The notes: generated by a model from the letters alone, not told the origin. A stretch of DNA of 64,000 bases from Pseudonocardia oceani (GCF_019263585.2 NZ_JADQDF010000001.1:3720001-3784000); one strand, 5' to 3'; shown: positions 27,191 through 38,064, counted from the first letter of the stretch. Numbers and translations: made by a program.

Positions 27191-28672
27191 TCAATCGGGC
27201 AGCAGGGCCCGCACCGCCTCGATCGTGTCGGCCTCGGCCGGTGTCTTGTCGGGGCGGTAGCGCAGGACGCGGGCGAAGCGCAGCGCCACACCGCCCGGGT
27301 AGCGGGTGCTGCGCTGGGCGCCGTCGAGCTCGATCTCGACGACGAGCTCGGGCCGCAGCAGCACGGCGTGGCCCTCCGTGGCCCGCGCGTAGGCCGGGAA
27401 GGTGGCCGTCTGCCAGGCCAGCAGCTCGTCGGTCATGCCCTTGAACGTCTTACCGACCATGATCGGCTCGCCGCCGTCGGGGTCGCGCGCGCCGAGGTGG
27501 ATGTTGGACATCGAGCCCGTCCGACGCCCGAACCCCCACTCCGCGCCGAGCACCACCAGGTCGAGCGTGTGCACCGGCTTGACCTTCTGCCACGCCTTCC
27601 CGCGCCGCCCGGCCAGGTACGGGGCGTCGAGCGCCTTGACGACCACGCCCTCGTGCCCGGCCTCCAGGGCGCGCTCCAGGATGCCGGCGGGATCACCGCA
27701 CGGGATGCGGTGCGGCCCGGCGACGCGCTCCAGCGCCGCCAGCCGCTCGCGCAGCGGGGCGTCGAGCAGGTCGGTGCCGTCGAGGTGCAGGCAGTCGAAG
27801 AACCAGGGCCGCAGCAGCAACGCGTGGGTGTCGGAGCCGAAGCGGCTCATCGTCTCCTGGAACGGGCGGGGGCGGCCGTCGTCGCGCAGGGCGAGCGTCT
27901 CCCCGTCGAGCACGACCGAGCGGCAGGGGAGCCCGCGCACCAGCTCCACCAGCTCGGGCACGCTCGCGGTGATCTCGCGCAGCGTCCGCGTCCAGACGCG
28001 CACGTCGTCGCCGTCGCGGTGGACCTGGATGCGGGCGCCGTCGAGCTTGAACTCGACGGTGGAGTCGGGCAGGGCCGCGAGCGCCTCGTCGAGCGACGCG
28101 GCGGGGGAGGCCAGCATCGGGCGGACCGGGCGCCCGACCTGCAGCGCCACCGCGTCGAGATCGCCCCCGCCCAGCGCGACGACCGCCGTCTCCGGCAGCC
28201 GCCCGGACAGCATGAACGCCCGCCGCACCGACGCCGCGGGCCGCTCCGATGCGGCCGCGACGGCGTCGAGCATCACGCCCTCCAGCGCGCCGTGGCGCAG
28301 CTCGCCGCCCAGCAGCCGCGTGAGGAACCGCTGCTCCTCACCGGTGGCGGCGCCGAACAGCTGCCCGAGCAGCTCCGCGCGGCGGCGGGTGGAGCCGGCG
28401 CCGGACGTGCCCGCCAGCGCGTCGAGCAGGGCGTCGACCCGCTCGACGGTGAGCGTCGGTTCCGCCGCGGGCTCCGCGTCGAGCGCCGACAGCGTGCGCC
28501 AGCCCGTGCCGATCCGCCCCTGCCGCGCCTCCCCGGACAGCCACGCCGTGGCCGGGGCGACCTCGCCCGGCGCGGCCGCGCGCAGCAGCCCGGCCAGCGC
28601 CGCGGCCTTGTCCTTGCGCGACCGCGTGGCGCCCACCGCGGCGGACGTGGCGACGACCTCGGAGAACAGCAC
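27191..28672 (-). CDS. ligB: ATP-dependent DNA ligase (LigB-type)
   Basis: 493 aa from GTG at 28672. An N-terminal DNA-binding domain (about 1-190) precedes the adenylation domain with motif I EFKLDGARIQ (AMP-accepting Lys209), motif III LDGETLAL, motif IV GHEGVVVKAL and motif V WQKVKPVHTLDLVV. A C-terminal OB domain completes it. It seals nicks using ATP and is an accessory ligase beside the essential NAD-dependent LigA. It is 84 bp upstream of the kinase gene on the same strand. Confidence 0.9.
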   Translation of the reverse strand: MLFSEVVATSAAVGATRSRKDKAAALAGLLRAAAPGEVAPATAWLSGEARQGRIGTGWRTLSALDAEPAAEPTLTVERVDALLDALAGTSGAGSTRRRAELLGQLFGAATGEEQRFLTRLLGGELRHGALEGVMLDAVAAASERPAASVRRAFMLSGRLPETAVVALGGGDLDAVALQVGRPVRPMLASPAASLDEALAALPDSTVEFKLDGARIQVHRDGDDVRVWTRTLREITASVPELVELVRGLPCRSVVLDGETLALRDDGRPRPFQETMSRFGSDTHALLLRPWFFDCLHLDGTDLLDAPLRERLAALERVAGPHRIPCGDPAGILERALEAGHEGVVVKALDAPYLAGRRGKAWQKVKPVHTLDLVVLGAEWGFGRRTGSMSNIHLGARDPDGGEPIMVGKTFKGMTDELLAWQTATFPAYARATEGHAVLLRPELVVEIELDGAQRSTRYPGGVALRFARVLRYRPDKTPAEADTIEAVRALLPD

Positions 28673-28716
28673 GCCGCGATCCTCGCACCGACCCCCGACA
28701 ACCGTCTGTGTTCAGC

Positions 28717-28969
28717 TCATCGACCGTCGAGGGTCTCGCGCAGGATGTCGGCGTGCCCCGCGCCCCTCGTCGGTGCGGCGGGCCGCGGCCGCGAAGTCGT
28801 CGAGCAGCCCGGCCACGGTGTCGTCCGGGCCCATCCGGAAGCTCTCGGCGTAGTGGTCGAGGTCGTCGACCTTCTCGCCCGACGCGATGAAGTCGGTCCA
28901 CATCTCCTCGCCGTGCGCGACGTGCCGGACGATGCCGCCCACGCACAGCGCGCCCGCCTTCTCGCCCAC
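28717..28969 (-). pseudogene. decayed DinB/DUF664-family copy
   Basis: This remnant starts 4 bp beyond the stop of the intact DinB gene. Its first part, GGIVRHVAHGEEMWTDFI and DDTVAGLLDDFAAAARRTDE, aligns with GGLIKHVARTEKGWTDFI and DETLAGVLAEYADIAKHTD of the neighbour. The tail AGHADILRETLDGR, matching AGHADILREAIDGQ, is in another frame. About 35 N-terminal residues and a central stretch of about 65 residues are missing. It looks like a tandem duplicate that lost function by deletion and frameshift. Confidence 0.75.
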
Positions 28970-28973
28970 GGCC

Positions 28974-29474
28974 TCAGCCCATCGTCTTCTGGCCGTCGAT
29001 GGCCTCGCGCAGGATGTCGGCGTGCCCCGCGTGCTGCGCGGTCTCGCCGACGATGTGGACGAACACGCGCCGCGCCGAGCGGGTGGCGCCGGCCGGGAAC
29101 CACGGCGCCTCGGGCAGCGGGTGGGCGAGGTCGAGGCTGGGCAGGCTCTCCACCAGCGCGTCGGTGTGCTTCGCGATATCCGCGTACTCGGCGAGGACGC
29201 CCGCGAGCGTCTCGTCCTCGTGCAGGACGAAGCCGTCGGCGTGCTCGGCCCAGCTGTCCCCGGTGGCCTCCATCGCCACCGGGCCCTGCTCGATGAAGTC
29301 GGTCCAGCCCTTCTCGGTGCGGGCGACGTGCTTGATCAGCCCGCCGAGGGTCAGCTCGCTGACGGTGGTGCGCTGCCGCGCCTGCTCGTCGGTGAGGCCC
29401 TGCACGGTGGTGAGGAGGAAGCCGCGGTGGGTGGCGAGGGATTCGAGGATGTCGGCGCGCTCGGTGTCGGTCAT
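28974..29474 (-). CDS. DinB / DUF664 family putative metal-dependent thiol transferase
   Basis: 166 aa from ATG at 29474. The four-helix DinB-like fold is indicated by ILESLATHRGFLLTTVQGL, GGLIKHVARTEKGWTDFIE and VHIVGETAQHAGHADILREA; the histidines in these segments are the usual metal ligands. In mycothiol producers many DinB proteins are mycothiol-dependent transferases or isomerases, so that role is plausible but unproved. It is divergent from a WYL-domain regulator, the common pairing for DinB genes. Confidence 0.85.
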   Translation of the reverse strand: MTDTERADILESLATHRGFLLTTVQGLTDEQARQRTTVSELTLGGLIKHVARTEKGWTDFIEQGPVAMEATGDSWAEHADGFVLHEDETLAGVLAEYADIAKHTDALVESLPSLDLAHPLPEAPWFPAGATRSARRVFVHIVGETAQHAGHADILREAIDGQKTMG

Positions 29475-29480
29475 GGGAGA

Positions 29481-29486
29481 AGGCTA
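29481..29486 (-). promoter_or_regulatory. -10 box of a leaderless promoter (dinB gene)
   Basis: On the reverse strand TAGCCT ends 6 nt before the ATG at 29474, with no ribosome binding site. The 60-bp gap to the divergent WYL regulator leaves room for one shared operator. Confidence 0.45.
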
Positions 29487-29534
29487 GGGCGCGCTGCGGC
29501 CACTTCCTGACCGCAATACCGGGAGAGTGGGGAC

Positions 29535-30497
29535 ATGGCCAACACGAGTTCGCGGACGCTGCGGCTGCTGTCGCTGCTGCAGACCCACCGGCACTGGCCC
29601 GGGCCCGACCTCGCCGCGCGGCTCGGCGTCTCACCGCGCACGCTGCGCCGCGACGTCGACCGGCTCCGCGAGCTCGGCTACCCGGTGGAGGCGAGCCGGG
29701 GCGTCGACGGCGGGTACCAGCTCGCCGCGGGGGCCGCGCTCCCGCCGCTGGTCGTCGACGACGAGGAGGCGGTCGCGCTCGCCGTCGGCATGCAGGCCGC
29801 GACACAGGGGGCGGTGGCCGGGATCGAGGAGTCGGCGGTGCGGGCGCTGACGAAGGTCGTGCAGGTCATGCCGCCGCGGCTGCGCCGGCGCGTCGACGCG
29901 CTGCGGGCGGTCACCGTGCCGCTGGTGTGGGGCGAGCGCTCCGCGCCGACCGTCGACTCCGCCGTGCTCATCGCCGTCGCCCAGGCCTGTCGCGACACCG
30001 AGCGTCTCGAGTTCGCCTACACCCCGCCCGGCCGCGCGGGCGCCGGGCGGCACGTCGAGCCGCACCGGCTCGTGCCGCTGGGCCGGCGCTGGTACCTCGT
30101 GGCCTACGACCTGCACCGCCACGACTGGCGCAGCTTCCGGCTCGACCGCCTCACCGCGCCGCGCCCCACCGGCGCCCGCTTCCGCACCCGCGACCTCCCC
30201 GGCGGCGACGCGGCGGCCTTCGTCCGCTCGGGCCTGGAGAGCGTGCACACCGCGCGGCTGGGCGTCGAGGTGCTGGTGCACGCGCCGGCGGAGCGGGTGA
30301 GCGCGCACGTGGGGCGGTGGGCCGAGGTCGAGGCCGACGGCCCGGAGCGCTGCGTGCTGCGCATGTCGACCGACAGCCTCGACTGGCCCGCGATGGTGCT
30401 CGGCTCGCTCGGGGCGGAGTTCGAGGTGCGCAGCCCGCCCGAGCTGCCCGAGCTGCTGCGGGAGTGGGGCGAGCGGTTCAGCCGGGCGGTGGGGTGA
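29535..30497 (+). CDS. YafY-type HTH/WYL-domain transcriptional regulator
   Basis: 320 aa. The N-terminal HTH_11 domain is clear (DLAARLGVSPRTLRRDVDRL, ELGYPVEASRGVDGGYQL). The WYL domain (about 140-215) has PHRLVPLGRRWYLVAYDL and DWRSFRLDRLTAPRP, and a C-terminal WCX region follows. Such regulators sense small molecules or nucleic acids and usually control the divergent DinB-like gene. Here that is the 28974 gene and its decayed copy. Confidence 0.9.
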   Translation: MANTSSRTLRLLSLLQTHRHWPGPDLAARLGVSPRTLRRDVDRLRELGYPVEASRGVDGGYQLAAGAALPPLVVDDEEAVALAVGMQAATQGAVAGIEESAVRALTKVVQVMPPRLRRRVDALRAVTVPLVWGERSAPTVDSAVLIAVAQACRDTERLEFAYTPPGRAGAGRHVEPHRLVPLGRRWYLVAYDLHRHDWRSFRLDRLTAPRPTGARFRTRDLPGGDAAAFVRSGLESVHTARLGVEVLVHAPAERVSAHVGRWAEVEADGPERCVLRMSTDSLDWPAMVLGSLGAEFEVRSPPELPELLREWGERFSRAVG

Positions 30498-30503
30498 GGT
30501 CGG

Positions 30504-31490
30504 TCAACCGACCAGCGCCACCGCGGTCGGCTCCCCGATGCCCGGCAGGCCCGGGCGGCTCACGACGTCGACGGTGAGCTCGGCGACCTCCGTGCTCACG
30601 ACGAGCCGTGTGACCGGGCCGAGGAACGTGCTGGTCAGGACGGTGCCGGGGATTCCGTCGCCGACGGTCAGCTCCTCGGGGCGCACCTGCCGCTCCGGGG
30701 CGCCGGGCGTGATCGTCGAGCCGGACACCGGCACGCGGTTCATCACCCCGACGAACTCGGCGACGAACTCCGTCGACGGCGACGAGTAGACCTCCTGCGG
30801 CGTGCCGACCTGCTCCAGCCGCCCGGCGTTGAGCACCGCGACCCGGTCGGCGACGGCGAGCGCCTCGGCCTGGTCGTGCGTGACGAACAGCGTGGTGATG
30901 CCCTCGGCGAGCTGCAGGCGCCGGATCTCGTCGCGCAGCTGGACCCGGACGCGGGCGTCGAGCGCGGACAGCGGCTCGTCGAGCAGCAGGACGGCGGGGG
31001 AGACGGCGAGCGCGCGGGCCAGCGCCACGCGCTGCTGCTGCCCGCCGGAGAGCTGGTGCGGGTAGGCGCCGCCGCGGTCGCCCAGCCCGACGAGGTCGAG
31101 GAGCTCGGCGGCGCGGGCCGTCCGCCTGGCGGGGGCGACGCGGCGCACCCGCAGCCCGAAGGCGACGTTCTCGGCCGCGGTCATCGTCGGGAACAGCGAG
31201 TACGCCTGGAACACCATGCCGGTGTCGCGCTTGGCCGCGGGGACACCGGTGACGTCCCTGCCGCCGACCAGGATCGACCCCGACGTCGGGGTGTCGAAGC
31301 CCGCGAGCAGGCGCAGCGCGGTCGTCTTGCCGCAGCCCGACGGGCCGAGCAGGGCCAGCAGCTCGCCCGGCGCGAGCGTCAGGTCGAGGCCGTCGAGGGC
31401 GTGCGTGGCGCCGTAGCTGCGGCGCACGCCGCGGAACTCGACGGTGGTGCCCCGCTGCGTGTCCGCGCGGGCGGTGGCGAGGTCGGTCAT
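30504..31490 (-). CDS. ABC transporter ATP-binding protein (PotA/FbpC/PhnT type)
   Basis: 328 aa from ATG at 31490. Walker A is GPSGCGKTT, the signature is LSGGQQQRVALARAL, Walker B is VLLLDEPLSALD and the H-loop is FVTHDQAEAL. A C-terminal TOBE domain (about 250-328) marks the spermidine/iron/phosphonate importer branch. It overlaps the permease stop by 4 bp (ATGA), closing a four-gene operon (binding protein, two permeases, ATPase). Substrate: polyamine, iron or aminophosphonate are possible; the sequence does not decide. Confidence 0.92.
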   Translation of the reverse strand: MTDLATARADTQRGTTVEFRGVRRSYGATHALDGLDLTLAPGELLALLGPSGCGKTTALRLLAGFDTPTSGSILVGGRDVTGVPAAKRDTGMVFQAYSLFPTMTAAENVAFGLRVRRVAPARRTARAAELLDLVGLGDRGGAYPHQLSGGQQQRVALARALAVSPAVLLLDEPLSALDARVRVQLRDEIRRLQLAEGITTLFVTHDQAEALAVADRVAVLNAGRLEQVGTPQEVYSSPSTEFVAEFVGVMNRVPVSGSTITPGAPERQVRPEELTVGDGIPGTVLTSTFLGPVTRLVVSTEVAELTVDVVSRPGLPGIGEPTAVALVG

Positions 31491-32266
31491 GGGGTGCTCC
31501 TCCGAGACGAGCCGGCGAACGAGACCGCGAGCAGCAGCAGCCAGGTCAGGACGAGGCTGGCCAGCGTCAGCGCGACGGCGACACCGGCCTGGCTGCGCCC
31601 GACCTCGACGATCGCGACCGGGAACGTGTCGCCGTACAGCAGGATCCGGGCGATGACGATCTCGCCGAGCACGAGCGCGAGCGTCAGGAACGCCGCCCCG
31701 AGCACGGCGCTGCGGATGGCCGGCAGGACCACCCGCCACAGCGCGACGGGCAGCGAGGCGCCGAGGTTGCGGGCGGCCTCCACGAGCGTGCGCAGGGGGA
31801 CCGCGGCCAGGCCGTTGTCGACGGCGCGGTAGGCGAAGGGCAGCGCGAGCACCACGTAGAACGGGGTGAGCGCGGTGAACGACGACGCGAACAGCGTGCG
31901 GAACACCGGGCCGCCCAGGTTGGCCTGGACGAACGCGATGCCCGCGGCCATCACGACCGGCGGCACGACGATCGGCAGGATCGTCGCGCTCTCCAGCAGC
32001 GCCGCGGCGGCCGGGAAGCGCAGCCGCACCCACACCGCGGTCGGGACGACGAGCAGCAGCACCAGCACCGCGGTGACGACGGCGATCTGCAGCGACACCA
32101 GCAGCGACGACAGCAGCACCTCGTCGCCGAAGATCGTCAGGTAGTTGGCGACGCCGTAGCCGCCGCCGGGGATCCGCAGGCTGAACTCCGCGGCCGACAG
32201 CAGCGGCACCAGGAAGTACACGAGCGCGAGGCCGAGGACGACGACCCGCCAGCGACGGCCCCTCAC
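31487..32266 (-). CDS. ABC transporter permease, second subunit
   Basis: 259 aa from GTG at 32266, which overlaps the stop of the upstream permease (GTGA), the best of several in-frame starts. Six hydrophobic spans are seen. The coupling motif is EAARNLGASLPVALWRVVLP (EAA loop, about residues 160-179). Paired with the 32263 permease it forms the membrane channel of the importer. Confidence 0.9.
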   Translation of the reverse strand: MRGRRWRVVVLGLALVYFLVPLLSAAEFSLRIPGGGYGVANYLTIFGDEVLLSSLLVSLQIAVVTAVLVLLLVVPTAVWVRLRFPAAAALLESATILPIVVPPVVMAAGIAFVQANLGGPVFRTLFASSFTALTPFYVVLALPFAYRAVDNGLAAVPLRTLVEAARNLGASLPVALWRVVLPAIRSAVLGAAFLTLALVLGEIVIARILLYGDTFPVAIVEVGRSQAGVAVALTLASLVLTWLLLLAVSFAGSSRRSTP

Positions 32267-33162
32267 CGCGCCTGCCACTTCGACGCCCGGCGCTGCAGCA
32301 CCACGTACCCGACCATGACGACGGCGATCACGAGCACCATGTCGAGGCCGAGCGCGAGGCCGACGTTCTGGGCGCCCGCGAGCACGTTGCCCGACAGTGC
32401 CGACGCGATCGCGGTGGGCAGCAGCGGGATCGAGCCGCTGGTCAGGGCCAGCGCGGTGGCGTAGGCGGCGAACGCGTTGCCGAACAGCACCAGCGTGGCC
32501 CCGCCGAGCGCCGGCGCGAGGACGGGCAGTGCGATCCGCCGCCAGTACGTCCACGCCGACGCCCCGAGGTTCTCCGCGGCCTCGCGCCACTGCGGCACGA
32601 GGCCCTCCAGCGCGGGGGTGATGAGGATGACCATGAGCGGGATCTGGAAGTAGACGTAGGTGAGCGCGAGGCCCGTGAGGGAGTCGATGCGGAAGCCGGA
32701 CGCGTAGAGGTCGACGCCGGCGCTCCTGAGGAACTGCGTCGCGAGCCCGGTCTGGCCGAGCGCGGCGATGAACGCGAACGCCAGCGGCACGCCGCCGAAG
32801 TAGGCGAGCACGCCCGAGGCCGTCGACACGATCCGGCGCAGCGGACTGGTCGGCCGGCTGGTCAGCACGGCCTGCGCGAGGAACGCACCCGCGACCGCGC
32901 CGATCACGGCGGTGCCCGCGGACAGCACGATGCTCGAGGTGAACGCCGCGCGGTACTGCGGCTGCGTGACCGAGGCGATCACGTTGTCGAGCGTCGGGCG
33001 CCCGTCGGCGTCCGACAGCGCCCCGCTGATCACGAAGTACAGCGGGCCGCCGAGGAACACGAGCAGGTAGGCGACGAAGGGCACCAGACCCAGCGCAGCC
33101 CGCCAGGAGCGCTCCGGCCGCACCTTCTCGGGTGGTGCGGCCGGAGCTTCGAGCAGCGTCAT
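32263..33162 (-). CDS. ABC transporter permease, first subunit
   Basis: 299 aa from ATG at 33162. Six spans and the coupling loop EAAENLGASAWTYWRRIALP are visible. The N-terminal extension is short and Pro-rich. It lies 14 bp after the binding-protein gene and overlaps the second permease gene by 4 bp, so stoichiometric expression is expected. Confidence 0.9.
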   Translation of the reverse strand: MTLLEAPAAPPEKVRPERSWRAALGLVPFVAYLLVFLGGPLYFVISGALSDADGRPTLDNVIASVTQPQYRAAFTSSIVLSAGTAVIGAVAGAFLAQAVLTSRPTSPLRRIVSTASGVLAYFGGVPLAFAFIAALGQTGLATQFLRSAGVDLYASGFRIDSLTGLALTYVYFQIPLMVILITPALEGLVPQWREAAENLGASAWTYWRRIALPVLAPALGGATLVLFGNAFAAYATALALTSGSIPLLPTAIASALSGNVLAGAQNVGLALGLDMVLVIAVVMVGYVVLQRRASKWQAR

Positions 33163-33176
33163 CTCAGGGCGTCATC

Positions 33177-34316
33177 TCAGGAGGTCGCCGTGGCCCAGTT
33201 CTGCGCGACGACGGCGTTCGCCGCGTCGGTCTGCTCCTGGGTCGGGAACTGCGGCTCGCCGGCGACCGGCGGCAGTACCGACACCAGGGCCTGGTCGGCC
33301 GTGCCCGCCTCGGTCATGGCGGTCAGGCGCGCCGGGCGGGCCTTGCCGGCCAGCCACAGGTTCTGGCCCACGTCGGAGTAGAGGAACTCCTGCCACAGCC
33401 GCGCGGCGGCCGGGTGCGGCGCGTTCTTGTTGACCGCCTGCGCGTAGTACTGCGCGAACAGCCCGTCCGACGGCACCGCGACGCGCCACTCGAACGACGC
33501 CGCGACCTTCTCGGCCTGGGTGAGGTTCAGGTAGTCCCAGTCCAGGACGATCGGGGTCTGGCCGCTCTCGATGGTGGCCGGCGTGGGGTCGACGAGGAGC
33601 AGGTTGCCGCTGTCGGCGAGCTGCCCGAAGAACGTGACGCCCGGGTTGATGTCGTCGAGCGACCCGCCGTTGGCCAGCGCGGCCGCCCAGACGCCGGCGA
33701 ACGCGGACGCGGACGACGTCGGGTCGCCGTTGAGCGCGACCTGCCCCGCGTACTCGGGCTCGGCGAGGTCGGCGAAGGTCTGCGGGCAGTTCGCGACGAG
33801 GCTCGCGTTGCAGCCGATGGAGATGAAGCCGCCGTAGTCGTTGACCCAGGCGCCGTCGGAGGCCTTGTTGCCCTCGGGGATCGAGTCCCACGTCTGCACC
33901 TGGTAGGGCGCGAACAGGTCGACGTTCGAGTTGGCGAAGGACTGCCCGAGGTCGAGCACGTCGGGGGCGCGCTCCTGCGTGCCGAGCTGCTGGACGGCGT
34001 TGATCTCGTCCTGGCTGGAGCCCTCGGGGTTGGCGGACTCCACGGTGATCCCGTAGGTCTCCTCGAACGTCGAGATCATCTCGCCGTAGTTGGCCCAGTC
34101 CGGGGGCAGGGCGATGACGTTGAGCGTGCCCTCGGCCTTCGCGGCCTCCACGAGCGCGTCGAAGCCGCCGCCGGCCTCGGCCGAGGTGGCGGTGGACCAG
34201 TCGGTGCCGTCGGCGGCCGGGGCCGCGCCGCCGCCCCCGCCGGAGCTCACGCACCCCGTCACCGTCAGGGTGGCGCCGACGGCAGCCACCGCCAGCAGAC
34301 GCCGTAACACCGTCAT
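33177..34316 (-). CDS. ABC importer substrate-binding lipoprotein
   Basis: 379 aa from ATG at 34316 with GGAGGAG upstream. The lipobox VTGC places lipidated Cys22 after the signal MTVLRRLLAVAAVGATLTVT; a Gly/Ser linker follows. The mature protein resembles the PotD/Fbp/PhnS binding-protein fold (EGTLNVIALPPDWANYGEM, FEETYGITVE, TPIVLDWDYLNL). It captures the substrate outside the membrane for the permeases encoded next. Substrate unknown. The 214 bp upstream (34317-34530) carry nothing recognisable. Confidence 0.9.
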   Translation of the reverse strand: MTVLRRLLAVAAVGATLTVTGCVSSGGGGGAAPAADGTDWSTATSAEAGGGFDALVEAAKAEGTLNVIALPPDWANYGEMISTFEETYGITVESANPEGSSQDEINAVQQLGTQERAPDVLDLGQSFANSNVDLFAPYQVQTWDSIPEGNKASDGAWVNDYGGFISIGCNASLVANCPQTFADLAEPEYAGQVALNGDPTSSASAFAGVWAAALANGGSLDDINPGVTFFGQLADSGNLLLVDPTPATIESGQTPIVLDWDYLNLTQAEKVAASFEWRVAVPSDGLFAQYYAQAVNKNAPHPAAARLWQEFLYSDVGQNLWLAGKARPARLTAMTEAGTADQALVSVLPPVAGEPQFPTQEQTDAANAVVAQNWATATS

Positions 34317-34530
34317 CGAGTACTCCTCCTCGCAGAGCCGGCGCACGCCGGACCGGCGCAGCCTGCACCGCGGAGCCGACCGTATCGTGACGATCACCGG
34401 TCGGGGGAGGGTCGGGACGGTGTCCGGGCGGCTTCGACGCCGGACCGTGACGAGGGGCCCCGGCGGTGTGACCGTGTCCGGCGCGGCGGCGACCGGGGGG
34501 ATCGCGGGAGGCGGGGCTGCCGCCGGCTCG

Positions 34531-35946
<1,416 letters not shown>

Positions 35947-36102
35947 GGCGCCAGTGTTCTCGCGCGGACGCCGTCGTGCAGCCCCGAGTGACGCACACCC
36001 CGTGCGGCCACCCAGGTGACACCCTGCTCCGCCCGGGTGGGCCTGCCCCGGGAGCGTTAACAACGGCGCGCCCGTCCCGAATCCCGGGCGGGGGTGGTGG
36101 CG

Positions 36103-36867
36103 ATGTCCGCGGAGAGCGAGTGGCTCGAGCTCGTCGCCGACCTGCTGGCCGCACCGCTGGACGCCGGGCTCGAGGAGCGGATCACCGCGCAGCTGACGAG
36201 CACGTTCGGGCTCGTCGGCACGGCCTTCCACTTCCGGCGGCCTGGGCAGGCGGTGGCGGTGCAGCGGATGTGGCCGGTGCACGAGCAGTTCAACGGCCAC
36301 CGCGCCGAGCTGGACCGCTGGGGTGTGCACGTGGCCCCGACCGCGCACCCGCTGCTGCGCTACTACACGGCCACCGGCCGGGCCACGGCCATGCAGGTCT
36401 GGGACGTGCCGGAGCGCTTCGCCGACCGCCGGGTGGTGGCCGGGTGGCGGGAGGTCGGCGGGTCGTGGGGCTCGGCCAGCCAGCTGGCGCTGCCGCTGCA
36501 CATGTCGGGCAGCGGGCACCGCGCGTTCGTGATGGGCCGCGAGGACCCGTACACGCCGGGGGAGCTGCGACTGGCCCGCACGCTGCAGCGGCTGCTGGTC
36601 AGGCTCGACCGGCACGTCGGCGCGTTCCGCGGCCTCGCCGGCACCGCTCCGGCCACCGACGTGCTCCTCACCCCGCGCGAGCTCGTGGTGCTGGGGCTGG
36701 TGGCGGAGGGGCGCACGGCCGCGGCGATCGCGCGGCACCTGGTGATCGCCGAGCGCACCGTCCACAAGCACCTCGAACGCGTCTACGCCAAGCTCGACGT
36801 GCACGACCGCCTCGGGGCCGTGCTGCGCGCGCAGGCCCTCGGACTGCTCGCCTCCGGCGCCGGATGA
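36103..36867 (+). CDS. LuxR-type HTH regulator, first of a tandem pair
   Basis: 254 aa from ATG at 36103; a GTG at 36094 is in frame. The C-terminal LuxR domain (about 190-250) has [40 protein letters not shown] and [13 protein letters not shown]. The N-terminal half (about 1-175) is not a receiver: it lacks phospho-acceptor acidic residues and is probably a GAF/PAS-like sensory fold. Its stop overlaps the start of a paralogous gene by 4 bp. The pair may act as homo- or heterodimers. Signal and targets are unknown. Confidence 0.85.
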   Translation: MSAESEWLELVADLLAAPLDAGLEERITAQLTSTFGLVGTAFHFRRPGQAVAVQRMWPVHEQFNGHRAELDRWGVHVAPTAHPLLRYYTATGRATAMQVWDVPERFADRRVVAGWREVGGSWGSASQLALPLHMSGSGHRAFVMGREDPYTPGELRLARTLQRLLVRLDRHVGAFRGLAGTAPATDVLLTPRELVVLGLVAEGRTAAAIARHLVIAERTVHKHLERVYAKLDVHDRLGAVLRAQALGLLASGAG

Positions 36868-37655
36868 GCCGGACGCGCGCCGAGGGGGAGTGGCTGGAGC
36901 TGGTCGCGGACCTGCTGCACGGCCCCTCGACGGCCCTGCCCGGCGAGCGCATCGCGCTGCAGCTGTGCGCGACGTTCGGGCTGTCCGCCGCGGCGTTCAA
37001 CGACCTGCCGACCGGCGGGCGGCACGTGATGACGCTCTGGCCCCTCGACGCCGGCATGGGCGGGCTGCGCGCCGAGCTCACCGAGTGGACCATGACCCGC
37101 GCCGTCGACGAGCACCCGCTGCTGCTGTTCTACCGGCGCACCGGCCACCGCGTCCCGCTGCAGATCGCCGACGTGCCGGAGCAGGTCGCCGGCGTCCGGG
37201 TCCGCGGCGGCTGGGCCGACATCGGCCGCCCGGCCGGGGCCGCACACCAGCTGTCGCTGCCCCTGCGCCTCGACGCGGGCGGCAACCGGTCGTTCGTGCT
37301 GGGCCGCCCCGACGTGTTCGGCGAGCAGGACCTGCGCCTCGGGACGCTGCTGTGGCGGCTGCTGAGCGGGCTCGACCGCCAGCTCGACGTCCTGGGCCGC
37401 GCGCGCCCCGACCCGACCGCGGCCGTGCGCCTCACCCCGCGCCAGCAGGCCGTGCTCGGCCTCCTCGCCGAGGGCTGCACCGCCGCGGCGATCGGGCACC
37501 GGCTGCTGATCGCCGAGCGCACCGTCCACAAGCACCTCGAACGCGTCTACGCGGCGCTGGGCGTCTCCGACCGGCTCACGGCGGTGCTGCGCGCCCGCGA
37601 CCTGGGCCTGCTGGCGCCGGTGCGCGACCTGCTGGAGGACGCGCCGACCCCGTGA
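36864..37655 (+). CDS. LuxR-type HTH regulator, second of a tandem pair
   Basis: 263 aa from the ATG overlapping the first gene's stop (ATGA). It is homologous along its whole length to the first protein: [14 protein letters not shown] versus [14 protein letters not shown], and the identical [14 protein letters not shown] recognition region. N-terminal sensory parts diverge more than the HTH, suggesting the same DNA target but different inputs. Confidence 0.85.
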   Translation: MSRTRAEGEWLELVADLLHGPSTALPGERIALQLCATFGLSAAAFNDLPTGGRHVMTLWPLDAGMGGLRAELTEWTMTRAVDEHPLLLFYRRTGHRVPLQIADVPEQVAGVRVRGGWADIGRPAGAAHQLSLPLRLDAGGNRSFVLGRPDVFGEQDLRLGTLLWRLLSGLDRQLDVLGRARPDPTAAVRLTPRQQAVLGLLAEGCTAAAIGHRLLIAERTVHKHLERVYAALGVSDRLTAVLRARDLGLLAPVRDLLEDAPTP

Positions 37656-38017
37656 CGGACGACCCGGCTCCTCCCTGGCGCGGGTGATCGTCAGGAGTGG
37701 CACTCAGGTGCCGTTGGTGACACCCCAGACCCACTCCCGGTGATCATCGCGCGCGGGGCGGGGCGGGGCGGGGCGGGCGGGGCTTGGTGCGGAGCGGGCC
37801 GGTGCGGAGCGGGGCGGTGGCGACGCGGTGGCGGTGGCGGTGGCGGTGGCGCCACGATCCGCCGCCCCGCGGTGATCAAGGGCGGATGGTCGCTGGTGGG
37901 ATCTTCCGGCGCAGCCATATGCCCTTGATCGGCGGGTTACCCAGCCCCAGCCAGACGCACCGGCCCCGGCCGTCCGCCCGCGACCTGGGCCGGTGGGTAC
38001 GCGCCCCCGCCCGCACA

Positions 38018-38037
38018 GATACGCAGATGTGCGTATC
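38018..38037. promoter_or_regulatory. perfect palindromic operator candidate upstream of the FAD oxidoreductase
   Basis: GATACGCA-GATG-TGCGTATC has perfect 8-bp arms. It lies directly upstream of the -10 box at 38059, covering the -35 region, where a repressor would block the promoter. The LuxR pair just upstream is one candidate regulator. Confidence 0.6.
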
Positions 38038-38058
38038 CCGCCGACAGGGGCCCGCTCC

Positions 38059-38064
38059 TAGCGT
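38059..38064 (+). promoter_or_regulatory. -10 box of a leaderless promoter (FAD oxidoreductase)
   Basis: TAGCGT ends 7 nt before the ATG at 38072. There is no ribosome binding site. Confidence 0.5.

Noticed and set aside
37740..37928. 62-codon Gly/Arg-rich frame over the G-run tract
   Set aside because: It is the translation of simple GGGGC and GGTGGC repeats, with no ribosome binding site or promoter.
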